Part shown: positions 23,971 to 24,143 of the stretch, one piece after another | Layout: each line of letters opens with the position of its first letter | Position numbering within the stretch: position 1 is the first letter of the stretch | DNA from: a virus | Length of the DNA stretch: 24,143 nt | Direction: 5' to 3' (one strand) | IMG/VR virus record: IMGVR_UViG_3300032213_002336 | Coordinates: 1 to 24,143 of that record | Program-made: the position numbers and the translations under genes | The notes under the pieces: generated by a model | What the model was told of the DNA's origin: nothing | What the model saw: the letters and a program-made list of their open reading frames with translations, nothing else | Databases searched by the model: none

Positions 23971-24143
23971 TGGAACAGTTCATCTCACTAATCCAAGGTC
24001 CAGCTGCTGCAACTGTCCTGATGGCAGCCATCCTGGGCACTGCTTACAAGTTCGTCATCAACTACGTCATCCCACGCATCGATGCCTCTCTGAAGGAGAG
24101 CAACGACCGCTACAAGGAGATGATTGCTGAGCACAGAGCTGAC
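23970..24143 (+). CDS. membrane protein, holin/lysis candidate (truncated by window end)
   Basis: 58 codons are visible with no stop. ATG 23970 overlaps the previous stop, and AGGAG (23954-23958) lies 11 bases upstream. Residues 12-34 (AAATVLMAAILGTAYKFVIN) form one transmembrane helix, followed by a charged, probably helical cytoplasmic or periplasmic part (PRIDASLKESNDRYKEMIAE). This one-helix plan with a coiled tail fits a small holin, and T7 has its holin at the same place after the tail fibre gene. A spanin or other lysis protein would look similar at this length. The missing 3' end prevents a decision. Confidence 0.6.
   Translation, partial: MEQFISLIQGPAAATVLMAAILGTAYKFVINYVIPRIDASLKESNDRYKEMIAEHRAD

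Overview
The window is a continuous piece of a tailed double-stranded DNA phage genome (Caudoviricetes), most likely with a short, podovirus-type tail. All 26 genes I can support lie on the + strand and carry DNA packaging, head, tail and DNA-ejection functions. The evidence is a large terminase with ATPase and nuclease motifs, a portal, a scaffolding protein, an HK97-fold-type coat protein, a head-tail adaptor, a nozzle-like tail protein, and three consecutive internal-virion-type proteins including one of 1716 residues. I see no tape measure, sheath or baseplate genes. There is no integrase, repressor, tRNA, IS element or CRISPR array. Most genes have strong AGGAG-type ribosome binding sites, so the host is a bacterium using ordinary Shine-Dalgarno initiation. 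An internal ejection apparatus suggests a Gram-negative host, but this is inference and I cannot name the host.

Layout. 1-212: non-coding leader with a weak terminator-like hairpin. 213-2420: two small genes (small-terminase candidates) and TerL. 2413-6080: portal, a zinc-ribbon protein, a Met-rich acidic protein and the scaffold. 6212-7680: major capsid protein and a decoration-like protein, bracketed by a candidate promoter (about 6153-6182) and a strong intrinsic terminator (7706-7743). 7783-11381: adaptor and tail nozzle. 11381-13851: three virion-type proteins sharing an N-terminal motif. 13875-21426: three internal virion/ejection proteins. 21431-22424: five tiny, strongly basic proteins. 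22447-23970: a beta-rich protein, a polyglycine-rich adhesin-like protein and a small unknown protein. 23970-end: a truncated one-helix membrane protein, a holin or lysis candidate.

From the portal onward the order (portal, scaffold, coat, adaptor, nozzle, three ejection proteins, receptor-binding-type protein, membrane protein) parallels the late region of T7, although TerL lies upstream of the portal rather than at the far end. Genes are packed tightly with many ATGA, TAATG or GTGA stop/start overlaps, so translation is probably coupled through most of the window. The parts least explained by known phage biology are the cassette of basic mini-proteins, the Met-rich acidic protein beside the portal, and the low-GC codon usage of the ejection block.
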